NCBI GenBank assembly: GCA_015654715.1
Contig: JAATGK010000400.1
Span: forward strand, 1-9,795
Length of the DNA: 9,795 bases
Direction of reading: 5' to 3'
From: Alphaproteobacteria bacterium
GTDB taxonomy: Bacteria; Pseudomonadota; Alphaproteobacteria; Micropepsales; Micropepsaceae
The number at the start of each line of letters is the position of its first letter. Positions within the stretch are counted from its first letter, which is position 1. Under the pieces are notes generated by a model. It was not told the origin of the DNA, did no database searches, and worked only from the letters and a program-made list of their open reading frames with translations. Below, piece by piece: positions 1 to 6,159 of this stretch. A program made the position numbers and the translations under genes.

Positions 1-335
1 ACCAACCGCGACAAGGCCTCAGGGCTTACGCTTTTGCCCTCCAGCGGCAGCCATTCTTGCGCGAGCGTCGCGACATCAAACCGCGTAATGCCATCGACTT
101 TGATCGATGAAACCGGAAGGCTCGCCTTTTCACTTGGCAGCAGCGGCAGAGCGGACGGCAGTTCGCAGTCCTCGTCACCGACGGCCGGAACCACCTGTTG
201 TGCTGCAGGCGGCAGTCGCAAGATTTCCTGAGGACGAGGCGCCGTACTTTGGGCAAGCGCGCCGAAGTTGCAGGACACTCCAACTGCGATAGCCACAACA
301 GCTACACAGCTTCCAGAAAACCGCCCGTTGTACAT
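1..335 (-). CDS. POTRA-domain outer-membrane transporter, TpsB/ShlB/FhaC type (5' end only, runs off left edge)
   Basis: An open frame of 111 codons starts at ATG 335-333 and continues past base 1, so the gene is truncated by the window edge. Residues 1-28 form a signal peptide: short basic start, hydrophobic run VAVVAIAVGV, and an Ala-Leu-Ala cleavage site at about 26-28. A Pro/Gln/Ala-rich linker follows at about 30-70. From about residue 75 the pattern SSIKVDGITRF, then a helix with LEGK and PEALSRL, matches the first half of a POTRA domain. In the family, such proteins are 16-strand outer-membrane pores that bind and export a partner exoprotein from the periplasm. The start is chosen because a G7 tract (Shine-Dalgarno-like) lies just upstream and TGA at 380-378 closes the frame. 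The barrel is outside the window, so a BamA/Omp85-type relative is also possible. No partner exoprotein gene is visible. Confidence 0.6.
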   Translation of the reverse strand, partial: MYNGRFSGSCVAVVAIAVGVSCNFGALAQSTAPRPQEILRLPPAAQQVVPAVGDEDCELPSALPLLPSEKASLPVSSIKVDGITRFDVATLAQEWLPLEGKSVSPEALSRL

Positions 336-377
336 TTGCCCCCCCAAGCGATGCAGTTGCCCCCCCAAGCGATGCAG
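336..377. repeat. Tandem duplication of a 21-bp unit with a C7/G7 tract
   Basis: Two identical 21-bp copies lie head to tail at 336-356 and 357-377. Each reads TTG, seven C, then AAGCGATGCAG on the plus strand. They directly abut the start codon of the minus-strand POTRA-domain gene, so that transcript carries two G7 runs just 5' of the ATG. The nearer run begins about 10 nt upstream of the ATG, at ribosome-binding-site distance. As 21 bp is a multiple of three, loss or gain of a copy would not shift a reading frame. Confidence 0.85.
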
Positions 378-1087
378 TCAAACTAACATCGACCAGGTGA
401 TGTACAAGAGGAAAACTCGACGCATGGTTGCATCGCTAAATAATAAGTGGACTTAGCTCTGACACCTTGGCGATTTGTTCTTATTTTAAGGATGGATGTC
501 TGCTAAAGCACTGAAGAGCATTTGGGTGCCTTAATTCCTGTGCTCAGACCACAGGTGCGGCTTTTCGGACCGTGAACAAACCCTCGTGAAACGGACCACT
601 GGCCGTGCGCCGGGACGGCATCAGCCAGAAAGGTTGCTGTCGTGGTCAGACCAACCAGCTTCAGCTGAGTGGTGTCGCGAAGAACCTGAACGGCGTTCTT
701 CAGCGGCTCACTGATAGGAACCGACTTGAAGGAAACGTCGTAGACGGCGTCCCAAGATGTTTCCATCATAGCGCACAGCCCTCCGACGACAGCCGACCGG
801 CAAGCCCAGTTGCCAGAGGAAATGTGCTAACCCTGACAAGGCCTCTGCCATAGCTCGGCCGAACTATTGGTCACTCGCAATCGTGCGCCTTCGGACTTTC
901 TATCTCTTAAACAGCTCAACCGGTCTCCTCGGGCAGCAGGTCAGCGGTGCCACCGCACTTCTGCGCACACGCCTCAGCAGCCACTGACTTGGCACAAAAA
1001 GATTCCCCGGAGTTTCCCCGGCCAAAGCGCTATCCATCCCGCCATTCGCGGCAGGTGGTATAACGCATTGATTTTATTGAGACAACT
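378..1087. other. Stretch of about 710 bp with little recognisable coding
   Basis: No family is recognised here. The best coding candidate is a small minus-strand frame at 503-769, listed separately. A second minus-strand frame reads from about 1017 to a TGA at about 916 and encodes an Ala/Cys-rich tail (for example AEACAQKCGGTADLL), but it has no start and no recognisable domain. At 1003-1021 the 8-mer TTCCCCGG occurs twice in direct orientation at an 11-bp spacing, which could be a protein-binding site or chance in GC-rich DNA. No tRNA, terminator or IS end was found apart from the tRNA fragment that bounds the stretch on the right. Confidence 0.5.
503..769 (-). CDS. Possible small hypothetical protein, 88 aa
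   Basis: A minus-strand frame opens with two adjacent ATG codons (769 and 766). GGAGGG lies nine bases upstream of the first, a good Shine-Dalgarno match at a usable distance. The first 55-60 residues have ordinary protein-like composition, for example LKNAVQVLRD and LKLVGLTTTATFLADAV. The last 30 residues are rich in Ser, Gly, Arg and Cys and look less like a natural C-terminus, so the gene may be shortened by a frameshift. No signal peptide, membrane segment or known domain was recognised. It could be a decayed gene in the flank of the nearby integration scar, or not a gene at all. Confidence 0.25.
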   Translation of the reverse strand: MMETSWDAVYDVSFKSVPISEPLKNAVQVLRDTTQLKLVGLTTTATFLADAVPAHGQWSVSRGFVHGPKSRTCGLSTGIKAPKCSSVL

Positions 1088-1130
1088 TGGAGCGGGCGAG
1101 GCGAATCGAACGCCCGACCCTAACCTTGGA
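1088..1130 (-). other. 3' fragment of a tRNA-Gly(UCC) gene, likely attachment-site remnant
   Basis: Read on the minus strand this is the last 43 nt of a tRNA with every spacing correct: anticodon TCC (1130-1128), AA, GGTTA (positions 39-43), five-base variable loop GGGTC, T-stem GGGCG/CGCCT around the loop TTCGATT, acceptor strand CGCCCGC, discriminator T, and encoded CCA. The 5' half is absent. The bases before the anticodon (GCGCG) do not pair with GGTTA, and no GCGGGCG acceptor strand occurs upstream. A break at the anticodon loop is typical of the duplicated end made when a tyrosine integrase inserts an element into a tRNA gene. By that logic the element would lie to the right (the 5' side) and native flank to the left. 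Confidence 0.7.
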
Positions 1131-1291
1131 AACGCGCAGACAAACTTCGTTATTCGGCCTGAACTCTGGGATTTCTGGCACTATTGGAAGCAAACCTAAC
1201 ACGAACGGTGCGTGAACAGGTGAGAACGAAATCCCAAGGTTTTCCCAAATCATCCTCAAACAGTCTGCCATCGCGCAGCATGACGTGGAGG

Positions 1292-1399
1292 CTAACGCGC
1301 AGGCATGAGATCGACGATGTTGTAGAAGCGGCCGCGCGCCCCGAAGTGGATGCAGCTTCGGCCGATAGCTATAGCCAGCCACGTCTTGCCGGTCCCGGT
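1292..1399 (-). pseudogene. istB: IS21-family istB relic, part downstream of the insertion (Walker A onward)
   Basis: Minus-strand reading from 1399 gives TGTGKTWLAIAIG, then RSCIHFGARGRF and YNIVDL, before a TAG stop at 1294-1292. This is the P-loop and following helix of IstB, the AAA+ ATPase that helps the IS21 transposase IstA select targets. IstB proteins normally continue after VDL with about 150 more residues, including Walker B. Here similarity stops near 1310, so the gene is heavily truncated. The Walker A motif starts within this piece, but its upstream residues (VLVGG) are on the far side of the inserted element near 3985. The frame joins perfectly across the insertion. Confidence 0.8.
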
Positions 1400-1420
1400 C
1401 AGACCAACGGCATAATGCCC
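1386..1420. other. Left element-chromosome junction (attL) within istB
   Basis: Reading plus strand left to right: istB-derived sequence ends in CCGGTCCCG, then GT at 1398-1399, an 11-bp spacer (1400-1410), and the arm CATAATGCCC (1411-1420). The right junction carries the inverse of this arm at the same 11-bp distance from a GT. The bases shared by both junctions are CGGT (1396-1399 and 3981-3984), so the exact crossover is ambiguous within four bases. The symmetry of the arms favours GT as the central dinucleotide. Confidence 0.75.
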
Positions 1421-1437
1421 GGTGTCCGGCGTTTGAG

Positions 1438-1881
1438 GTGCGGATCACATATCCGTTTCATCCTCGCCACGGTGAACTGGTCTCAGTTGTCGGACGACAA
1501 CGCTATGGCGGCGTTGAACATTTGCTTATTCGCCAGCCCGATACCACCCTCGCACTTTTGCCTATCTGGATGACGCAGCCGGATGCGGCGCGGTCAGCCG
1601 TCCTCGTGGCGCATCCCCGATTTCTACCAAGCGCCTTGGCGGCGCTACGTGCCCTCGTAGACACGCTTCTAGTCTCAGGCGACGGGGAATCGCCCCGCTG
1701 CGAGGGAGCTAGCTATGGGATTCCATCCGGACCGCCAACACGACTTGTTCAGGCAGCCATCAAGAATCGAGACGTTTCCGGACGGCGTCCAGACAAGGCT
1801 GCGACCGCTGTTGCAGGCGCTGTTGACGGAAGCGGTGTGCACGAGCGCGACGGCAGAGGTGACGAGGGAGATCGGCGATGA
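1438..1881 (+). CDS. Small element-borne protein with N-terminal ITYPFHP motif (DUF5372-like by recall)
   Basis: The frame begins at GTG 1438 and can be read for 147 codons to TGA 1879-1881, which overlaps the recombinase ATG (ATGA). The convincing part is residues 1 to about 85: it opens RITYPFHPRHGELVSV, has a basic/Gly segment (GRQRYGG), and then a hydrophobic part with LPIWMTQPDAA and an Ala/Leu-rich helix ALAALRALVDTLL. From memory, small proteins with a THPFHPL-type start accompany this class of recombinase in rhizobial and related genomes, and the DUF5372 label is tentative. Residues after about 90 overlap the 60-aa ORF in another frame and look like read-through, so an ancestral stop may have been lost by a frameshift near 1690-1715. 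The function is unknown; a recombination accessory role is inferred only from its position. Confidence 0.5.
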   Translation: MRITYPFHPRHGELVSVVGRQRYGGVEHLLIRQPDTTLALLPIWMTQPDAARSAVLVAHPRFLPSALAALRALVDTLLVSGDGESPRCEGASYGIPSGPPTRLVQAAIKNRDVSGRRPDKAATAVAGAVDGSGVHERDGRGDEGDRR

Positions 1882-1897
1882 CCAAGATCACGCCTGA
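1715..1897 (+). CDS. 60-aa element-borne protein upstream of the recombinase
   Basis: ATG 1715 is preceded at six bases by GAGGGAG (1702-1708), a strong Shine-Dalgarno sequence. The protein has an N-terminal part with LFRQPSRIE, then an amphipathic Leu-rich helix (TRLRPLLQALLTEAV), an Ala/Thr linker, and an acidic tail ending DDQDHA. Its last 20 bases overlap the start of the recombinase gene, which suggests translational coupling. I recall similar short proteins directly before recombinases of this type, but cannot name the family. The size and the linkage would suit a DNA-binding or recombination-directionality helper; this is inference. Confidence 0.55.
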   Translation: MGFHPDRQHDLFRQPSRIETFPDGVQTRLRPLLQALLTEAVCTSATAEVTREIGDDQDHA

Positions 1898-3947
1898 TCA
1901 CTTGGCGCGGAGCGCCATGGTCTATGTCCGTCAGTCGACAGCCGATCAGGTTGCCAATAATCACGAGAGCCGCCGGCGGCAGTACGGCCTCGCCGAGCGC
2001 GCCCGTGCGTTGGGTTGGGCGGCGGTGGAGGTGATTGACGACGATCTCGGCCGCTCCGGTTGGGGGCTTGCGAGACCTGGCTTCGAGAAGTTGCTGGCGG
2101 CGATCTGCGAGGGTCGTGTGGGCGCGGTCGTTTCGATCGAAGCCTCACGGCTCGCGCGTAATGGGCGGGACTGGCATACGCTTCTGGAGTTCTGTGGTCT
2201 GGTCGGCACGCTGATCATTGATGAGGACGGTGTCTATGAACCACGAGACCCGAACGATCGACTTCTGTTGGGCATGAAGGGCACGATGAGCGAGATGGAG
2301 TTGTCGTTGTTCCGTCAACGCTCAATCGAAGCCCTCAAGCAGAAGGCTCGGCGCGGCGAGCTCTTCATGACCGTGGCCGTGGGCTATCTCAAGGTGCGCC
2401 ATGATCGGATTGAGAGGGATCCAGATCGACGAATCCAGGAAGCGATCACTCTGGTCTTCAGCAAGTTCGCGGAGTTGCAGACGGTTCGCCAAGCGCTTTT
2501 GTGGATGCGTCAGGAGCAACTGCCGTTGCCGGCGGTGGGATATGACGCCGATGGTCGAACGATGACCTGGAAGTAGCCTGGCTACAACACGCTCCACCAC
2601 ATTTTGACCAACCCGATCTACGCCGGCGCCTATGCCTTTGGCCGAACGGAGAGCCGCGTCAGACTCGCCGATGGCCGCAAGAAGATCGTTCAAGGGTTCC
2701 GCAAGGAGCGAAGCGCATGGGTCAGTTTGATCCTCGACCATCACGAGGGTTACATTAGCTGGGCTGTGTTCGAGAGGAATCAGCGCCTGATCAGCGATAA
2801 CGCCAATGGCAAAAGCTTCATGAGCCGCGGCGCAGTGCGCCGGGGAGAGGCGTTGCTGGCCGGTCTGCTCCGGTGCGGCCATTGCGGCCGCAAGCTGCAT
2901 GTCGCCTATAGCGGTGAGAGCGGAAGTTCCGGGCGCTATCATTGCCGCGGTGCCCAGTTCAACCATGGCGGCGCCTCCTGCATCTCGTTTGGCGGTATGC
3001 GCGTGGACCGCGCCGTTGGCGACGAAGTCATCGAGCGTCTTCAGCCGCTTGGCGTGGAAGCCGCCCTCGCCGCGCTGGAGGTGCGGCGCAATGAGGCGGC
3101 GGAGAAACAGCGGCAGATCGACCTCGCCCTTGAACAAGCCCGATATGAAGTCGCCCGCGCGCGGCGTCAGTACGATGCCGTCGACCCCGACAATCGGCTC
3201 GTCGCGGCCGAACTTGAGCAGCGCTGGAATGAACGACTTCACGCTGTTCAGGCCCTGGAGCAGGAGCGAGACAAGGTCACAGCCCATCCCCGACTTTCCT
3301 TCACTGCGCTGGAGCGTCAGGCTCTGTTGGATCTTGGAGCCGACATCAAGCGCGCGTGGCACAGCCCCGGCGCAACGCCCCAGACACGCAAGCGCATCCT
3401 TCGAACTGTCATCGACGAGATCGTGGTGTGCATCGAAGGCGATGCGCTCCGCCTGACGATCCACTGGCAAGGCGGCGACCACACGCCGCTGCACGTACGC
3501 AAGAACCCGGCGGGGCGGCATCGGTGGAGTACGACCGAAGATATGGTGGAGTTGATCACCGCTCTGGCGCGGCAGATGCCTGATCGGGCGATTGCATCGC
3601 TGCTCAACCGTGCCGGCAAGAAGACGAGCAAAGGCCTCACCTGGAATCGTTCGCACGTCTGTGTCTGGCGCAATCATCGACACGTCGAACCCTATCGAGA
3701 GGGGGAACGGCGCGAGCGCGGCGAAGCGACCCTTGACGAAGCGGCCGTGGCGTTGAACATCAGCGAAGCGACGGTTCGTCGTTTGATCGCCGATGGAACA
3801 TTACCGGCTGAGCAGGTCTGCAAGGGCGCGCCTTGGGTCATACTGACCAGCGATCTTGAGAGCGAAGCTGTGGTCCGCGCGGCCAACGCGCGCCGGTCTC
3901 GCACCCCGCCGTCTGGAGATCCTCTGCAAAATATCTTGTCTTTTTAG
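1878..3947 (+). pseudogene. Large serine recombinase, interrupted by one in-frame amber codon (codon 233)
   Basis: ATG 1878 has GAGGGAG seven bases upstream. The frame is open for 232 codons, meets TAG at 2574-2576, then stays open in the same frame to 3947, 690 codons in all, a usual length for the family. Residues 1-150 are the resolvase domain: YVRQS with nucleophile Ser20 and Arg18, then SRLAR (90-94) and Asp98. The recombinase domain follows and runs across the stop: TWK, stop, PGYNTLHHI and TNPIYAGAY. A zinc ribbon has Cys333, 336, 356 and 368, a Gln/Glu/Arg-rich coiled coil spans about 393-472, and a C-terminal helix-turn-helix (LDEAAVALNISEATVRRLI) lies at about 618-640. All catalytic residues are present, and one base change would restore a full protein. 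It probably acts on the att sites that flank the element. Without suppression, only a 232-aa catalytic fragment lacking most DNA-binding parts would be made. Confidence 0.85.
2574..2576 (+). other. Premature amber codon within the recombinase gene
   Basis: The context reads AAG TAG CCT. Translation on both sides is clearly one recombinase domain in one frame, with no insertion or deletion needed. A single substitution from a sense codon (for example TTG, CAG or AAG) explains it. A sequencing error cannot be excluded. The next possible start in frame is TTG 2604, but it has no convincing ribosome-binding site. Confidence 0.85.
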
Positions 3948-3961
3948 TGTGATAGCGAGGT

Positions 3962-3990
3962 GGGCATTATGACGCGAGTTCGGTGCCGCC
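3962..3990. other. Right element-chromosome junction (attR) within istB
   Basis: Plus strand: arm GGGCATTATG (3962-3971), 11-bp spacer (3972-3982), GT (3983-3984), then istB-derived GCCGCCGACCAG. The arm is the exact inverse of the left-end arm CATAATGCCC. Circularised, the element would carry a site with two 10-bp inverted arms separated by 24 bp and centred on GT. The recombinase stop codon is only 14 bp inside the arm. Confidence 0.75.
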
Positions 3991-4110
3991 GACCAGAACG
4001 ATATTGCGCTGCTGTTCGATAAAGCCGCCACCGGAGAGATCGTTGACGAGGGTCTGGTTGATCGGCGTCCTATCGAACTCGAAGCCTCCAGGTCCTTAGC
4101 GAGGGGGGAT
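3985..4110 (-). pseudogene. istB: IS21-family istB relic, part upstream of the insertion
   Basis: Minus-strand translation from about 4083 gives FEFDRTPINQTLVNDL, then SGGGFIEQQRNIVLVGG, which breaks at the element end just before the P-loop threonine. This is the segment that precedes Walker A in IstB. Further 5' the similarity continues in another frame (PLAKDLE, about 4110-4089), as though one G was lost near 4087-4090. The frameshift creates an in-frame TAA at 4098-4096. Together with the left piece only about 80 of some 250 IstB residues survive. No istA is recognised beside it, so the IS was already a relic or decayed after the insertion. Confidence 0.75.
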
Positions 4111-4459
4111 GGCTAAGGCTGAGTGCGGCAGGGAAGAGGATCATCAGCGGCGGACCGGGTATCGCGCGGGTGGGTTACGAAGTTCAGGACCACATCGGTA
4201 GATGTAGACGCCATGACCGATCCCTTCGACACAAGCCGCTTTGACCGCCGGTAGTCCGTCCTAAGCGCCGCGGCGAAGATGTCGGGCTTCTCAGCGACGC
4301 GCCATTTCAGAAAGGCCCGGGGATTGAGCATGGAATACCGACAGCCTCTTCCAGTTTGGGCGCGTAGCTGCCGGTTCGCTTGTGTGCAGCCACCAGCTTG
4401 ATCGCGCAGAATGGCGCTACTTCAAAACGGGTCGCCGCTCCAACCCAGAAAACAGTTAC
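4111..4459. other. Stretch of about 350 bp without an identified gene
   Basis: It lies between the istB relic and the stop codon of the M20 peptidase. Two minus-strand frames look weakly coding: one from about 4449 to 4336 (EVAPFCAIKLVAAHKRTGSYAPKLEEA is its core, split here as EVAPFCAIKL and KRTGSYAPKLEEA), and a second at 4331-4113 starting MLNPRAFLKWRVAEKPDIFA. They are in different frames and could be pieces of one decayed gene. IS21 position would predict istA here, but I do not recognise IstA motifs. No terminator with a T-run was seen for the peptidase gene. Confidence 0.4.
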
Positions 4460-5872
4460 CTACTGATCGGCGAAACGCTTGATCAGTTGGTAGTGAAATT
4501 CGCGTCCGTCCAGCAGCGACTGCACCCCGATGCGTTCATTAAGGCCATGAATATGGCCGAGGTCGGGGTCGATGAAATACCCCCCCATGCCATAGGTCGG
4601 AATGCCAACTGCCGACATATAGATGGCGTCTGTCACTGCTATCAACAAGGTCGGCACGACCGGTGTGCCGGGATAGAGCTTCGCCGCCACCGCTTTCACC
4701 AGGCCCATAATTTGCGGCACTAGAACGGGCGCCGGGGTGGCCGGGCTGCGCGGGCCACTGAGCGCCACCGTGACTTTCTCGTTGCCAATGGCGGCCGCTA
4801 AAGTATCGCGGATCGCATCCACTTTGATGCCGGGGAATATGCGACAATTGATATTGGCGGTGACTTTTTGCGGCAGCGCGTTGGGGGCATGGCCGCCATT
4901 CAGCATTGTCGCCACGCAGGTCGTGCGCAGCATAGAATGCCACATCGGGTCTTTGGACAAGAGCGCATCGGCGGCAACATCGTTCGGATTCTTGACGATA
5001 GCGAGCATGGCGTGGCCGATCTCGCCGCCTTTGATCTTGGCCATTTCTGTAAAATAGGCGCGATTGGCATCATTCAGCATCACGGGAAATTCGAGGGACT
5101 CCACCTTCTTCAGCGCCTCGGCCATCTCATAAATTGCGTTGTCCGGCATGGGGCGCGAGGAATGGCCGCCCGCATTGGTCGTGATCAGGACAAAATCCTG
5201 ATAGACCTTCTCCGCCGCATCGATGTTAAACGACACCCGCTTGCCCGCCGCATCGAGTTCGCCAGCGGCCCCTTCGTTGATGGCAAAACCGGCATCGATC
5301 CAATCTTTATGCTGGTTCGCCAGATATTTGGCACCGTTGAAGGCGCCGGAGGTTTCCTCGCCGCAGGTTAACGCCAGCTTGATGCTGTGCTTGGGCTTAT
5401 AGCCTTCGCTTTTGTAGCGGATGAGCAGGTCAGTGAAGATGGCCGCCATCGCCTTGTCGTCGGAGGCGCCGCGAGCATAAAAATAACCACCTTCTTCGAT
5501 CAAGGTGAAGGGATCGCGCACCCAGTCTTCGCGCTTGGCCTCGACCACATCGATATGGGCCAAGAGCAACACAGCTTTGGCTTTGGCATCACGGCCGCGC
5601 AGCACGGCCACCAACCCGCCGTCTTTGGGATGCTCCGGCACAGCGAAGAGATGCATGTCGGCATCTTTATAGCCCGCCGCTTTCAGCCGCGCCGCCATGC
5701 GTTCCGCTGCCAGGGTGCAACTGCCGGACGACAGGGTGGTGTTGGTCTCAACCAGCTCTTTGTAAAGCGACCGGAAGGCTTGTTGGGAACTGTCCCCCGT
5801 ACCCTCTGCGGAAACCAGCGACCCGAACGTCAATACCGAAACAAACGCAAGCAACCCCGAAACCAAACGCAT
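4460..5872 (-). CDS. Secreted M20-family zinc metallopeptidase (M20/M25/M40), 470 aa
   Basis: The protein opens with a signal peptide (hydrophobic GLLAFVSVLTF, likely cleavage after Val-Ser-Ala at 22), so it should act in the periplasm or outside the cell. The two-zinc site of the family is complete: His106 and Asp108 in LLLAHIDVV, bridging Asp138 in ARGASDDK, general base Glu172 and ligand Glu173 in CGEE, Glu200 in NEGA, and His442 in GHIHGLNE. The inserted lid/dimerisation domain lies at about 220-345 and includes the conserved GGHSSRP at 235-241. Family members hydrolyse dipeptides, N-acyl amino acids or similar amide bonds, and the exact substrate cannot be read here. The gene stands alone with 287 bp upstream and no operon partner. 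The start is preceded by GGGG at a rather long distance, a weak ribosome-binding site. Confidence 0.9.
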   Translation of the reverse strand: MRLVSGLLAFVSVLTFGSLVSAEGTGDSSQQAFRSLYKELVETNTTLSSGSCTLAAERMAARLKAAGYKDADMHLFAVPEHPKDGGLVAVLRGRDAKAKAVLLLAHIDVVEAKREDWVRDPFTLIEEGGYFYARGASDDKAMAAIFTDLLIRYKSEGYKPKHSIKLALTCGEETSGAFNGAKYLANQHKDWIDAGFAINEGAAGELDAAGKRVSFNIDAAEKVYQDFVLITTNAGGHSSRPMPDNAIYEMAEALKKVESLEFPVMLNDANRAYFTEMAKIKGGEIGHAMLAIVKNPNDVAADALLSKDPMWHSMLRTTCVATMLNGGHAPNALPQKVTANINCRIFPGIKVDAIRDTLAAAIGNEKVTVALSGPRSPATPAPVLVPQIMGLVKAVAAKLYPGTPVVPTLLIAVTDAIYMSAVGIPTYGMGGYFIDPDLGHIHGLNERIGVQSLLDGREFHYQLIKRFADQ

Positions 5873-6159
5873 AATCGATCAATCCCCGAAAACCACTATG
5901 CCACGCTAGCGCGCTTGTGCCACAGTCACAATGCACAAACTGACGACGCATTTTTGCTCGTAATCAGTCGGAGTTGCTTCGAAGAAATGTACGGGAATTG
6001 CGAGGACTGACGTAGTAACTAAAATGACGTTCGCCCACATAACATGCTCAGCAACAAACCGCCGATAGCGCTGATGAATTGCTCACGACACCCTGGCCTG
6101 GAATTTTCCCAGCGCCGTCGTCCAGCGCTGAGGCCAAGTTTATAATCAGGGATGTCGGT
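5873..6159. other. Intergenic region between the M20 peptidase and the deoR-type gene
   Basis: These 287 bp should hold the peptidase promoter and the end of the rhamnose operon. AGCGC and GCGCT at about 6112-6129 can form a short five-base-pair stem, but no T-run follows on the minus strand, so it is a poor terminator candidate. No promoter could be assigned with confidence, and no gene is seen. Confidence 0.4.

Larger units (their letters stand above)
1396..3984 (+). mobile_element. 2,585-bp serine-recombinase element inserted in the Walker A codons of istB
   Basis: The ends are set by comparing the two istB pieces. Joining 1399 and below with 3985 and above restores an uninterrupted in-frame IstB segment, VLVGG followed by TGTGKT. 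CGGT is present at both ends, which gives a net insert of 2,585 bp. Cargo, all plus strand: a small 'ITYPFHP' ORF (1438), a 60-aa ORF (1715) and a large serine recombinase (1878-3947). They are tightly overlapped and nearly fill the element. There are no long terminal inverted repeats of the DDE-transposon kind and no long target duplication. Instead the ends have short dyad arms around a GT core, consistent with site-specific integration by the encoded recombinase. The amber codon in the recombinase suggests this copy may now be immobile. Confidence 0.8.

Noticed and set aside
503..769. Possible short-chain dehydrogenase fragment, because SWDAVYDVSFKSV resembles a motif of that family
   Set aside because: The similarity ends after about 15 residues and the following sequence does not fit the family, so the frame is left as an unnamed hypothetical.
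1088..1165. A complete tRNA gene
   Set aside because: The 5' half is missing: no matching acceptor strand, D-arm or 5' anticodon stem is found upstream on the minus strand.
867..1199. A plus-strand frame whose C-terminal part reads GAGEANRTPDPNLGNA
   Set aside because: That peptide is the conceptual translation of the antisense of the tRNA-Gly 3' end, a well-known source of spurious gene calls.
2322..3683. A 453-codon open frame antisense to the recombinase gene
   Set aside because: It mirrors a clearly coding plus-strand gene with conserved catalytic, zinc-ribbon and helix-turn-helix motifs. Long antisense frames are common in GC-rich genes, and no domain was recognised in it.
2604..3947. 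Independent gene for a second recombinase starting at TTG 2604
   Set aside because: It lacks a catalytic domain and a clear ribosome-binding site, and continues the same frame and domain as the upstream half across one stop codon.
4382..6010. Several plus-strand frames opposite the M20 peptidase gene
   Set aside because: They are shadows of a minus-strand gene that has a signal peptide and a full set of zinc ligands.
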